Shown piece after piece: positions 1 through 5,900 of a DNA stretch of 5,993 bases; within the stretch, counting starts at the first letter, position 1, and each line of letters starts with the position of its first letter. This stretch comes from CAYQJV01 sp964417925 (GTDB lineage: Bacteria > Hydrothermota > Tepidihabitantia > B3-TA06 > CAYQJV01), in NCBI GenBank assembly GCA_964417925.1, contig CAYQJV010000065.1:1-5993 (forward strand). The letters are read 5' to 3'. Below the pieces are notes generated by a model. That model did not search any database. It saw only the letters and a program-made list of their open reading frames with translations, and had not been told where the DNA came from. A program made the position numbers and the translations under genes.

Positions 1-229
1 CCCCCGTTGGTCTGCTTTTCAGTTCAACCAGTATCCTATTAATATCGCTTTCAGTGAGCTCAAGATGTGAATTGATTCTCTTTATTGCTTTTACCAGATT
101 CCACTCAAGCAGAGGCTCTTCCAAACTTTCCCTCTCCAATTCATCAGCTGGAATAAACTCCCAGCCCATGCTCATCAATGCATTAACGATGTAATCCTCC
201 ACTGCCGATTTCTCATTAAACGTTGGCAT
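1..229 (-). CDS. hsdR: Type I restriction enzyme, R subunit (HsdR), N-terminal fragment
   Basis: Only the first 76 codons are in the window; the gene runs off the left edge. HsdR is the ATP-driven translocase and endonuclease subunit of Type I systems and joins HsdM and HsdS to cut unmethylated DNA. The translation opens MPTFNEKSAVEDYIVNALMS, followed by a GW and then PADELERESLEEPLL and a long helical stretch ending LKSRPTG. This is the pattern I recognise from the start of many archaeal and bacterial HsdR proteins (the helical lead-in to the HSDR_N nuclease domain). The PD-(D/E)xK nuclease and helicase motifs would lie beyond the edge, so activity cannot be judged. The ATG at 229 follows the stop of the upstream HEPN gene by 5 bases and has GGAG at 238-241 with an 8-base spacer that includes that stop. 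Two sampled 60-base blocks are 38% and 47% GC, richer than the neighbouring HEPN gene. It is the last core gene of the operon seen here. Confidence 0.88.
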   Translation of the reverse strand, partial: MPTFNEKSAVEDYIVNALMSMGWEFIPADELERESLEEPLLEWNLVKAIKRINSHLELTESDINRILVELKSRPTG

Positions 230-234
230 TTTTA

Positions 235-1434
235 TTACTCCAAACCCATTTTTTTATTTGTATATTTTATGATATCCTCTATACTAGAAAATTTATCTTT
301 GGTGACAAGGGAAATTATTAATTGTCTTACTAATTCTGCTAAGTTATTGCTAAAATATTCAGGAATACACTCCTTTAATTTGCCCTCATGAACTAAACTA
401 TTTCTGTAGTCATAAGCTCTATTAACCATGTTGTGAACAAAAACTCTTTTTCGCTTTATGCATAGGTAAGATACACGCTCAGCTAAACTTTTTTTCTTAC
501 ACCCTTCTCCTTCCAATAGCAAAGATTCAAGGGCAATTACTAGTTTTATTATTTTGTACTCATTGGAAATTTCTTTAAGACCTTCCCCATACCAATTTAT
601 GGACACGGTAATCTTATCATCAATCTTTCTTCTCTTGTTTTCATCATTTCTAAATATTTCATCAAGTCTTCTCAACAATTTTTTTGTTCGCTGGCTTTTG
701 TAATAGTAATCCAGATCAAAAGGGTGTGTGAATAAGTCTTTATTTTCTAATTTCCCCTTTAAATGCAAATCATTATCCTTAGGGCCAATGTACATCATTC
801 TTTTTGCCATGGGTATCACTTCCCTACCGATTAAAAAATTATATTTTCCAGATAGTAGACTTAAAGCTTTGAGATGTATTTCTATTTTGGTTAAAGTTTT
901 TAACTCTGCCATTCCCGTATCACCTGCTTCAACTTCCATTATAACAAAACTGTAAGGCACTTCTATCTTCCCGGTACTTTGAAAGAATCTTGAATGAATA
1001 TTTTTGTTGATAGATTTTTTAGTCCGTTTTTTTATTTCATCAGCTAAAGTTTGATAATCTGGAAAAATTTGTATCTCACCAAACTTTCTAATCTTGCTGG
1101 TTTTCAAATTATATATCCGAAATATAAATGCATATTTCTTAACTTTAAGTTTGTTTAACAAACTTCCTACCTTTTGGTTTATAAGATTATATTTGTTTTG
1201 TTGATCAGAGCGTAGAACATCGGCCAATATATCCTGTAACCCTTTTCTCACCACCTCTTCTGTCAGCGGTTGCCTTGTTCTCTTTATAATTTCTTTTAAA
1301 AGGTTATCCATTTCTTCGGTTGTTTTTTTATCATATTTAATATAGGTATATTTCTCTTTTCTATTTGCATAAAAATCGATGTGACCTACAATTGCAAACA
1401 ACCCATCAGTAACTAACTTTCTAAGTTTAACCAT
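235..1434 (-). CDS. HEPN (Apea-like) domain protein between hsdS and hsdR, candidate ribonuclease
   Basis: A 399-aa protein with no recognisable domain in its first ~270 residues and a C-terminal all-helical domain (~275-385) that resembles the Apea-type HEPN family. Visible signposts are SINWYGEGL (278-286), the helix with ALESLL (301-306), a SLAERVSYL helix (316-324) and YDYRNSLVHEGK (341-352). The last contains R344 and H349, the R-x4-H motif that forms the active site of HEPN ribonucleases, with the usual polar residue after the Arg. HEPN nucleases in other defence systems cut tRNA or mRNA; that role here is inferred. No Walker A motif is seen, so it is not PrrC or RloC, although it sits in the same hsdS-hsdR slot as prrC. 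The ATG overlaps the hsdS stop by 8 bases and has AAGGTG at 1442-1447 with a 7-base spacer. The gene is very AT-rich (23-27% GC in three sampled 60-base blocks), with Lys-rich codons and several A7 runs. The N-terminal half could sense the trigger or bind Hsd subunits. Confidence 0.78.
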   Translation of the reverse strand: MVKLRKLVTDGLFAIVGHIDFYANRKEKYTYIKYDKKTTEEMDNLLKEIIKRTRQPLTEEVVRKGLQDILADVLRSDQQNKYNLINQKVGSLLNKLKVKKYAFIFRIYNLKTSKIRKFGEIQIFPDYQTLADEIKKRTKKSINKNIHSRFFQSTGKIEVPYSFVIMEVEAGDTGMAELKTLTKIEIHLKALSLLSGKYNFLIGREVIPMAKRMMYIGPKDNDLHLKGKLENKDLFTHPFDLDYYYKSQRTKKLLRRLDEIFRNDENKRRKIDDKITVSINWYGEGLKEISNEYKIIKLVIALESLLLEGEGCKKKSLAERVSYLCIKRKRVFVHNMVNRAYDYRNSLVHEGKLKECIPEYFSNNLAELVRQLIISLVTKDKFSSIEDIIKYTNKKMGLE

Positions 1435-2710
1435 TTCCCAACACCTTCTCTACATTCACTCTCTTTTTTCCCGTCAACAAATCATTCATAAGCCCCTTTT
1501 TCACCCTTTCCAGTTTTTCCTTCCTCTTCCTTTCCAACTCCAGCTTTTTATCCACCGTGCTCAAAATGTCTGCAATTTTTTGTTGTTCTGGAAGAGGAGG
1601 AAGTGGGATTTTTATTTTTCTAAAATCTCGCAGAAGAAGATGATTTCTTCCCCATCCAGAATTATGCCTTTTAATAATGTTCTTACCAGTCGCAGAGTTT
1701 AGAATATAACAGAGGAACTCAGGATTTAACATTTTTGGATTTGTTCTAGTTATCAATAAACTATGACAATTTGATCCTTCATAAATTTTAGGTACTAAGC
1801 AACTAGTGCCTATAAAACCTGTCTGCACTGTAAGGACATCATTCTCTTTCAAAATTGATTTATGATGCTTTTTATTAAATTCTTTTTCTACATAAATATC
1901 CGTTGGTTCTAGTTTATTTTCCCTCACGTTTTGTGACCGAAAGTAGGGTACACCCTTATCGGGCGTTGTATAATAGGGTGTTGCAGGATTAACGACACCT
2001 ATGGTGACTTCGGTGGAAACTTCTTCTAATTTTTTAATTCCCCACTTTTTTGGAATCCTACCAATTTCAGTATCCTTAAATTCTTTATGTCCTATGCCCG
2101 TTGTGAGCAATTTTTGCATCAATCCTTTCTTCAGTTTTTCTGTTTTGGCTATAGCGTCATCTACTTTTTGTATTGCTTCATCAATTGTGGAAAGAACTTT
2201 CGCAATGGCTTTTTGTTCGGGGAGGGGAGGGAGAGGAACATATGTTTTTCCAACGAGTGCAGTGTTTAAATTTCCCTGTGTTCCTATTTGTTTCATGTTT
2301 ATAAATTTAAGTTCATTCCTTTGTAAAACGTAGAACAAGAATTCGGTGTTAATTCTGCTCGATAAGTTACGAAACACGACGAAACCATCATGTATGCAAG
2401 CTTTCATATCTACGATTATAGGTTTTCCTATTGTAGCACAGATACTCATAATTAAGTCTCCTGGATTTACTTCAACACTTTTTCTCTCTCCAATCTTGGA
2501 GAGATATTGAGATGTTTTTCTTAAATACTTGTAGGTACTAGTAACATCAGATATCCTGACCCATCCTCTTCCCTTATCTGAAAAATATTTTGGATCTCCT
2601 ATAGGTCTTGGAGATGCGCCTCTTCTTACTTCGCTAATTTGATTTATTTTAACAACTTCCCAATCTTTGGGGATTTCACCTATTGGAGCTTGTTTATATT
2701 CCTCTTTCAT
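1427..2710 (-). CDS. hsdS: Type I restriction-modification specificity subunit (HsdS)
   Basis: HsdS recognises the bipartite DNA target for both methylation and restriction. The 427-aa protein has the full classical layout: target recognition domain 1 (~8-158), a conserved coiled-coil spacer (~159-210), target recognition domain 2 (~215-368) and a second conserved helix region (~369-420). The halves are internal repeats. IGEIPKDWEVVKI (10-22) matches IGRIPKKWGIKKL (217-229). PLPPLPEQ occurs at 159-166 and again at 369-376, each followed by a heptad-rich helix ending KKGLMxxLLT. Length is normal for the family and nothing looks truncated. The two TRDs differ from each other, so the target should be an asymmetric bipartite site; its sequence cannot be predicted here. 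The start overlaps the stop of the 94-aa gene as ATGA, with AGGTGA at 2717-2722 upstream. It lies between the membrane-protein gene and the HEPN gene, and TRD coding parts are AT-rich (16 of 60 GC at 1741-1800). Confidence 0.96.
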   Translation of the reverse strand: MKEEYKQAPIGEIPKDWEVVKINQISEVRRGASPRPIGDPKYFSDKGRGWVRISDVTSTYKYLRKTSQYLSKIGERKSVEVNPGDLIMSICATIGKPIIVDMKACIHDGFVVFRNLSSRINTEFLFYVLQRNELKFINMKQIGTQGNLNTALVGKTYVPLPPLPEQKAIAKVLSTIDEAIQKVDDAIAKTEKLKKGLMQKLLTTGIGHKEFKDTEIGRIPKKWGIKKLEEVSTEVTIGVVNPATPYYTTPDKGVPYFRSQNVRENKLEPTDIYVEKEFNKKHHKSILKENDVLTVQTGFIGTSCLVPKIYEGSNCHSLLITRTNPKMLNPEFLCYILNSATGKNIIKRHNSGWGRNHLLLRDFRKIKIPLPPLPEQQKIADILSTVDKKLELERKRKEKLERVKKGLMNDLLTGKKRVNVEKVLGNG

Positions 2711-2991
2711 ACCTTTTCACCTGTAATAGCTGCTACAAAACTTCCTGCTAAATCACCAATAATCGCCCCAGGTAATACATCCACCAAGAATTTAGAGAGA
2801 TTTTCTATAACTGTTAAAGAGTTATCAGGATTTATTATTACAGGAAATGCAAAAAGCATCATTACAAGTATAAGTAGTATAGCCGATATATCTGAAAAGA
2901 CCTTATATGGATTAAGACCAAAAACTTTATTGGTAGCAAACCCAACTAATCCGAAGATAATTAGAAAAATGAAATTGATTACTAAATCCAT
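2707..2991 (-). CDS. Small membrane protein of 94 aa, function unknown
   Basis: I do not recognise a family. Residues 3-20 (LVINFIFLIIFGLVGFAT) and about 36-54 (SAILLILVMMLFAFPVII region) are strong transmembrane helices. Residues ~66-89, with FLVDVLPGAIIGDLAGSF, form a weaker hydrophobic or amphipathic third segment rich in Gly and Ala. There is no obvious signal-peptide cleavage site and no soluble domain. The ATG at 2991 overlaps the end of the 315-aa gene by 10 bases, and its own stop overlaps the hsdS start as ATGA, so it is translationally coupled on both sides. GGAGG at 3000-3004 sits 8 bases upstream of the ATG. Core Type I systems need no membrane protein, so this is an accessory part. 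It might anchor the complex, act as a membrane-damaging effector, or regulate the 315-aa protein; all three are inference. The tight overlap and good ribosome site make it a real gene rather than a chance ORF. Confidence 0.8.
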   Translation of the reverse strand: MDLVINFIFLIIFGLVGFATNKVFGLNPYKVFSDISAILLILVMMLFAFPVIINPDNSLTVIENLSKFLVDVLPGAIIGDLAGSFVAAITGEKV

Positions 2992-3929
2992 TTATTCACC
3001 CTCCTCTGCCTTATTACCTCTTCAATCTTAGTTGAAGCATATGGTAAATCCATCATGGTAATGTCAGGCAACCTCTCTTTAAGACAGTTTTTTGCTTTAT
3101 CATTTTGGGTTATATAATCCTCAAGAATATTCAACTCAACCACAATACCTATGTCCATTATGTTTAGTAAATTCTGGTAATACTCATTTAATTCATCCAT
3201 CATAACTTCTGTTTCAAACAATTCAACCCCTGAGAGAAGTCTTCTCCCAATGTCTGTTTTATCGGGGATAACATGCACATCTGCAGATAGCCTCTTGTAA
3301 AAACCATAAACATATTCTACTGGGTTTCTAAAATTCTGTATTGGATCAAAGATTTTCCAATCCAAAAGTTGCCTAACGATTGTTTTTATATCTGGAATGA
3401 TTTTTCTGAGGTGTTCATCTTCAGTAAGAGAAGAAGTTTTATCAAAAATTCCTGCAGATGTGTTTTCTAATTCATCTTTTATTGAAGAATTCTTCATTAT
3501 TATTTCATTTAGCCAATCGATAAGTGTTTTTTTAGATTTGCCGATTTTAGCTCCTTTTCTCTTGATACTCTCGGCTTTTTCTCTGTACTTTTTGTGGGCT
3601 AAACGTTCCCAAAACGCTCCTTTTATGATCAACTCTAAAGCGTTTCTCAGTAAAGTATAGGCTGCATTATAATGTCCCATCAGGGCACTTAAAAAAGAAA
3701 GATGGGTTCTATCAAATGATTCCCAATGATATAACAAAAAGGCTGATCTTGCGTAAAACTGATCATCGGTCTCAACAATCTTTGTTGGCAAAACCATAAA
3801 TTCATGGATAGCACCATGTGAATTCACCAGCTTATCCAAATCACTTTCGTAAACTGAAGTAGCTATATCATGAAAATTAATCTCTTTGAAAATATGCGAA
3901 AGAGTCTCCTTGGAGATTTTCTTGTCCAC
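2982..3929 (-). CDS. Helical accessory protein, possibly HEPN-like, between hsdM and hsdS
   Basis: A 315-aa, mostly helical soluble protein whose family I cannot name with certainty. Two features recall the DUF5677-type/HEPN-like helical proteins. One is a helix with the pattern AAYTLLRNALELIIKGAFWE (89-108). The other is a later FYKRLSADVHVIPDK (210-224), in which R213 and H219 are spaced as R-x5-H, within the R-x4-6-H range of HEPN ribonucleases. Between them lies a charged Lys-rich stretch (112-134). If the HEPN reading is right, it would be a second candidate RNase in this operon, but the motif lacks the usual polar residue right after Arg, so a catalytically weak or purely structural role is possible. 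The start is GTG, directly after the hsdM stop with no spacer. It is supported by a near-perfect Shine-Dalgarno site, AAGGAGGT, 7 bases upstream. The stop overlaps the membrane-protein start by 10 bases. A sampled block at 3481-3540 is only 14 of 60 GC. Confidence 0.75.
   Translation of the reverse strand: MDKKISKETLSHIFKEINFHDIATSVYESDLDKLVNSHGAIHEFMVLPTKIVETDDQFYARSAFLLYHWESFDRTHLSFLSALMGHYNAAYTLLRNALELIIKGAFWERLAHKKYREKAESIKRKGAKIGKSKKTLIDWLNEIIMKNSSIKDELENTSAGIFDKTSSLTEDEHLRKIIPDIKTIVRQLLDWKIFDPIQNFRNPVEYVYGFYKRLSADVHVIPDKTDIGRRLLSGVELFETEVMMDELNEYYQNLLNIMDIGIVVELNILEDYITQNDKAKNCLKERLPDITMMDLPYASTKIEEVIRQRRVNKWI
3000..3004 (-). promoter_or_regulatory. Shine-Dalgarno site for the 94-aa membrane protein
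   Basis: GGAGG on the minus strand, 8 bases before the ATG at 2991 and inside the last codons of the 315-aa gene. It supports the 10-base overlap start. Confidence 0.7.
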
Positions 3930-5696
3930 TTAGATGACCTCCTTAAAATATTCCTCTATTTTTTTCTCTACATCTTTTATTTTATTTTCTATTTTTTGGA
4001 GTTCTTGCCACTCTTGGGTTACATCGATTTCTTCTATTTCTTCTTCGGGAAAGACGTAAAGAGTGACATTGAGGTTGTAGTCATTTTCTTTTATTTCATC
4101 TAAGGAAACAATTCTGGAAAAACCTTCTATTTCCTTGAAATTGTGATAAGCTTCTGCTATCTTTTTTATGTTTTTATCTCCCAGTCTATTCAACTTTCTT
4201 ACATCTGGGTGCTGCTCATATTCTTGGCTTGCATTGATGAACAAAAACTTTTTCTTTCTCTCCTCTGGCTTGTTTTTATTGAAAATGATTATTGCTCCTG
4301 GTGCTCCTGTGTTATAAAACAACTTTTCAGGCAGCAAAATAACACATTCAATAAAATCATCCTCCAAAACTCTGGATCGTATAACCCTCTCTTTTCCTCC
4401 TCTGAATAAACAGCCATTGTCTATAACAATACCAACCCTTCCTTTTTCATCGTCAGCAGAAGCGAGCATATGCTGAATCCAAGCCCAATCTGCTGACTGG
4501 CGAGGAGTGAAACCATATTTATATCGTTGCTTCCAGAACTCTCCCTTTTTCAAAACATTTTCATCATATCCGTCTTGATTCCATGGAGGATTTGCAACAA
4601 CAACGTGAAATGTATCTAAGGCTTCACCTTTCTTAAATTTCGGATAAATCAACGTATCTCCCATTCTCACATCTACATCTCTAATATCATGGATGTAAAT
4701 GTTCATTTTGCAGAATGCATATGTTGTCTGATTCGCTTCCTGTCCATACAAAAAAAGCTTTTTTACCGCTTCTTTTCCAAATTTTTTCTCAACATGATTG
4801 AAAGAGGAAATCAACATCCCTCCAGAACCACACGCAGGGTCATACACTTTCTCATGAGGCTGCGGATCCAGCATTTCAATAAGTAATTGAATAACCTCTC
4901 TTGGGGTATACACCTCCCCCTCCTTTGCTTTCTGAGGGGCAAAGTACATGAGAATCCATTCATAGGCATCCCCCATAATGTCAGGAGAAACATGGTGCAG
5001 TTTCTTTGAACTGAACAGCTCAACAAGCTGGCGCAAAATTTCAAAGTTCTCCACGCTTGTGGTAAATTGAATGAAATCTGCCCTATCAATAACATCTCTC
5101 AACTCAGGATTTCTCTCTGCTATTGTCTTTAATGCCCTGGAAAGCCTTTCAGGCAATCGATTTACATCCTTCCTTATGTTCTCCCAGAGAAACTCTTCGG
5201 GCAGATCAAACTCATGATAAGCAGATGCCTTTGCCTCCTCTCTTGCCTCTTCCTCACTCAATCCATCCTCCAAAGCCTCTTTATATGCCCCCTCATACTC
5301 CAGCTCCCATTTATCACTAATTCTTTTTAAGAAGAGGAGAATCAGAATGAATTTATAATCAACTCTCGTTCGAATTAAATCTGCAGCTTTTTTCAGCAGA
5401 TTTTCTATGTCTCCTCTGGTCAATTTTCCTCCAAAATCAAAAATTTTCTCCAGAATCTCCTTTTTCTCCAGCAACCTATACACTCTTTTTCTATTATCAG
5501 ATGGATCGAGTCTTGCCTTAATCCACCCCATTTTTCTCAGTTCAGAAAGAACGACATTTACCGTGTCTTCGTTATCTCCCAATTTTTCTTTTAGCAATTC
5601 AACCGCTTGTTCTTTATTAAATTCGTTCTTACCAAATTTTTCAAGCAATAGGGAATATCTTTTCTCTATCCAACTTGGCGAGTCGATTTCTGCCAT
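3930..5696 (-). CDS. hsdM: Type I modification methyltransferase subunit (HsdM) with N-terminal winged helix
   Basis: HsdM transfers a methyl group from S-adenosylmethionine to N6 of adenine at sites chosen by HsdS. In the 588-aa protein, residues ~10-80 form a winged-helix DNA-binding domain: helices at 27-39 and 43-57, then a wing with DPSDNRKRVYRLL (64-76). Residues ~91-225 are the helical HsdM N-terminal domain. The methyltransferase domain (~235-480) has GEVYTPREV (260-268), the SAM-binding motif I DPACGSGG (286-293), GQE (318-320) and the catalytic motif IV NPPW (369-372; other family members often have NPPF). The C-terminus (~555-588) is a charged coiled coil that should contact HsdS. 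All catalytic motifs are intact. The protein is longer than a typical ~500-530-aa HsdM because of the winged helix. The ATG at 5696 is fixed by an in-frame stop 18 bases upstream (5712-5714); there is no Shine-Dalgarno site and a TATA box lies ~24 bases upstream, so the message is probably leaderless. It is the first gene of the operon. Confidence 0.97.
   Translation of the reverse strand: MAEIDSPSWIEKRYSLLLEKFGKNEFNKEQAVELLKEKLGDNEDTVNVVLSELRKMGWIKARLDPSDNRKRVYRLLEKKEILEKIFDFGGKLTRGDIENLLKKAADLIRTRVDYKFILILLFLKRISDKWELEYEGAYKEALEDGLSEEEAREEAKASAYHEFDLPEEFLWENIRKDVNRLPERLSRALKTIAERNPELRDVIDRADFIQFTTSVENFEILRQLVELFSSKKLHHVSPDIMGDAYEWILMYFAPQKAKEGEVYTPREVIQLLIEMLDPQPHEKVYDPACGSGGMLISSFNHVEKKFGKEAVKKLFLYGQEANQTTYAFCKMNIYIHDIRDVDVRMGDTLIYPKFKKGEALDTFHVVVANPPWNQDGYDENVLKKGEFWKQRYKYGFTPRQSADWAWIQHMLASADDEKGRVGIVIDNGCLFRGGKERVIRSRVLEDDFIECVILLPEKLFYNTGAPGAIIIFNKNKPEERKKKFLFINASQEYEQHPDVRKLNRLGDKNIKKIAEAYHNFKEIEGFSRIVSLDEIKENDYNLNVTLYVFPEEEIEEIDVTQEWQELQKIENKIKDVEKKIEEYFKEVI
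3937..3942 (-). promoter_or_regulatory. Strong Shine-Dalgarno site deciding the GTG start of the 315-aa gene
   Basis: On the minus strand the last codons of hsdM read AAGGAGGTCATC before the TAA. GGAGGT is complementary to the archaeal 16S rRNA tail and ends 7 bases before the GTG at 3929. This supports GTG as the true start and re-initiation straight after hsdM. Confidence 0.8.
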
Positions 5697-5715
5697 ATTT
5701 AAACAACCAAGTTAA

Positions 5716-5723
5716 TTATATAA
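5716..5723 (-). promoter_or_regulatory. Probable archaeal TATA box of the hsd operon
   Basis: TTATATAA (self-complementary) is centred about 24 bases upstream of the hsdM ATG, with purine-rich ACAAAAC just upstream on the minus strand as a possible BRE. At the usual archaeal spacing, transcription would start at or next to the A of the ATG, giving a leaderless mRNA; this fits the absence of a Shine-Dalgarno site. It is the only convincing promoter for the six genes. Confidence 0.65.
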
Positions 5724-5734
5724 GTTTTGTGGTT

Positions 5735-5754
5735 ATTTATTAAGTTAAATAAAT
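5735..5754. repeat. AT-rich inverted repeat upstream of the hsd TATA box
   Basis: ATTTATT (5735-5741) and AATAAAT (5748-5754) are perfect 7-base inverted arms around a 6-base loop, starting 12 bases upstream of the hsd TATA box. The motif AAGTT occurs three times nearby, at 5709-5713, 5722-5726 and 5742-5746, with the first and third as AAGTTAA. It could be an operator for a dimeric regulator, possibly the HsdM winged helix, but AT-rich sequence makes such arms by chance fairly often. Confidence 0.35.
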
Positions 5755-5810
5755 TTCAACTTATACAATTGAGGATTTTATTTTTGTTGGTAATCTTATC
5801 GTCTGAGGTC

Positions 5811-5900
5811 ATGCACACCGCCATTCTGCCAGTTCATTATATGAAAGGAAAAATGCCATGCGGATTCAAAACCATTCTCATTTTCATCAAATTTAAATAG
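5811..5900 (+). CDS. Doubtful 29-aa small ORF in a GC-richer intergenic patch
   Basis: An ATG-started frame of 29 codons encodes a basic peptide beginning MHTAILPVHYMKGKMP and ending FIKFK before TAG. I recognise no family. In favour, it fills the part of the intergenic gap where GC rises to about 45%. Against, it is very short, there is no clear Shine-Dalgarno site just upstream, and its stop lies inside the TATA box of the next gene, which could mean that region is non-coding. It could instead be part of a small RNA, the remnant of an older gene, or a relic of a mobile element. Recorded as possible only. Confidence 0.18.
   Translation: MHTAILPVHYMKGKMPCGFKTILIFIKFK
5892..5899 (+). promoter_or_regulatory. 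Probable archaeal TATA box of the rightward flavoprotein gene
   Basis: TTTAAATA is centred about 24 bases before the GTG start at 5919, the spacing expected for a leaderless archaeal transcript. There is no Shine-Dalgarno site between box and start. Confidence 0.6.

Noticed and set aside
249..1329. Five A7 runs in the coding strand of the HEPN gene (249-255, 489-495, 679-685, 1027-1033, 1323-1329) as phase-variation tracts
   Set aside because: The gene is Lys-rich and very AT-rich, so AAA codons give such runs by chance; seven bases is short for programmed phase variation and the frame is intact.
235..1434. The 399-aa gene as a true PrrC or RloC anticodon nuclease
   Set aside because: The position fits, but no GxxxxGK[ST] Walker A motif or other ABC-ATPase signature is present in the protein; only the HEPN-type R-x4-H motif is shared in principle.
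2001..2333. Plus-strand open frame opposite hsdS
   Set aside because: It is the antisense shadow of the conserved HsdS spacer, with no promoter or ribosome site and no family resemblance.
2639..3031. Plus-strand open frame opposite the hsdS start and the membrane-protein gene
   Set aside because: It lies fully antisense to well-supported, coupled genes; its hydrophobic look is inherited from the complementary membrane-helix codons.
4811..5095. Minus-strand open frame inside hsdM
   Set aside because: It is in another frame of the HsdM methyltransferase domain, whose catalytic motifs show that the hsdM frame is the coding one.
3930..5696. Reading the methyltransferase as a BREX PglX or Type IIG enzyme
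   Set aside because: The protein is only 588 aa, has HsdM-type N-terminal and C-terminal regions, and is followed by a classic two-TRD hsdS and an hsdR start.
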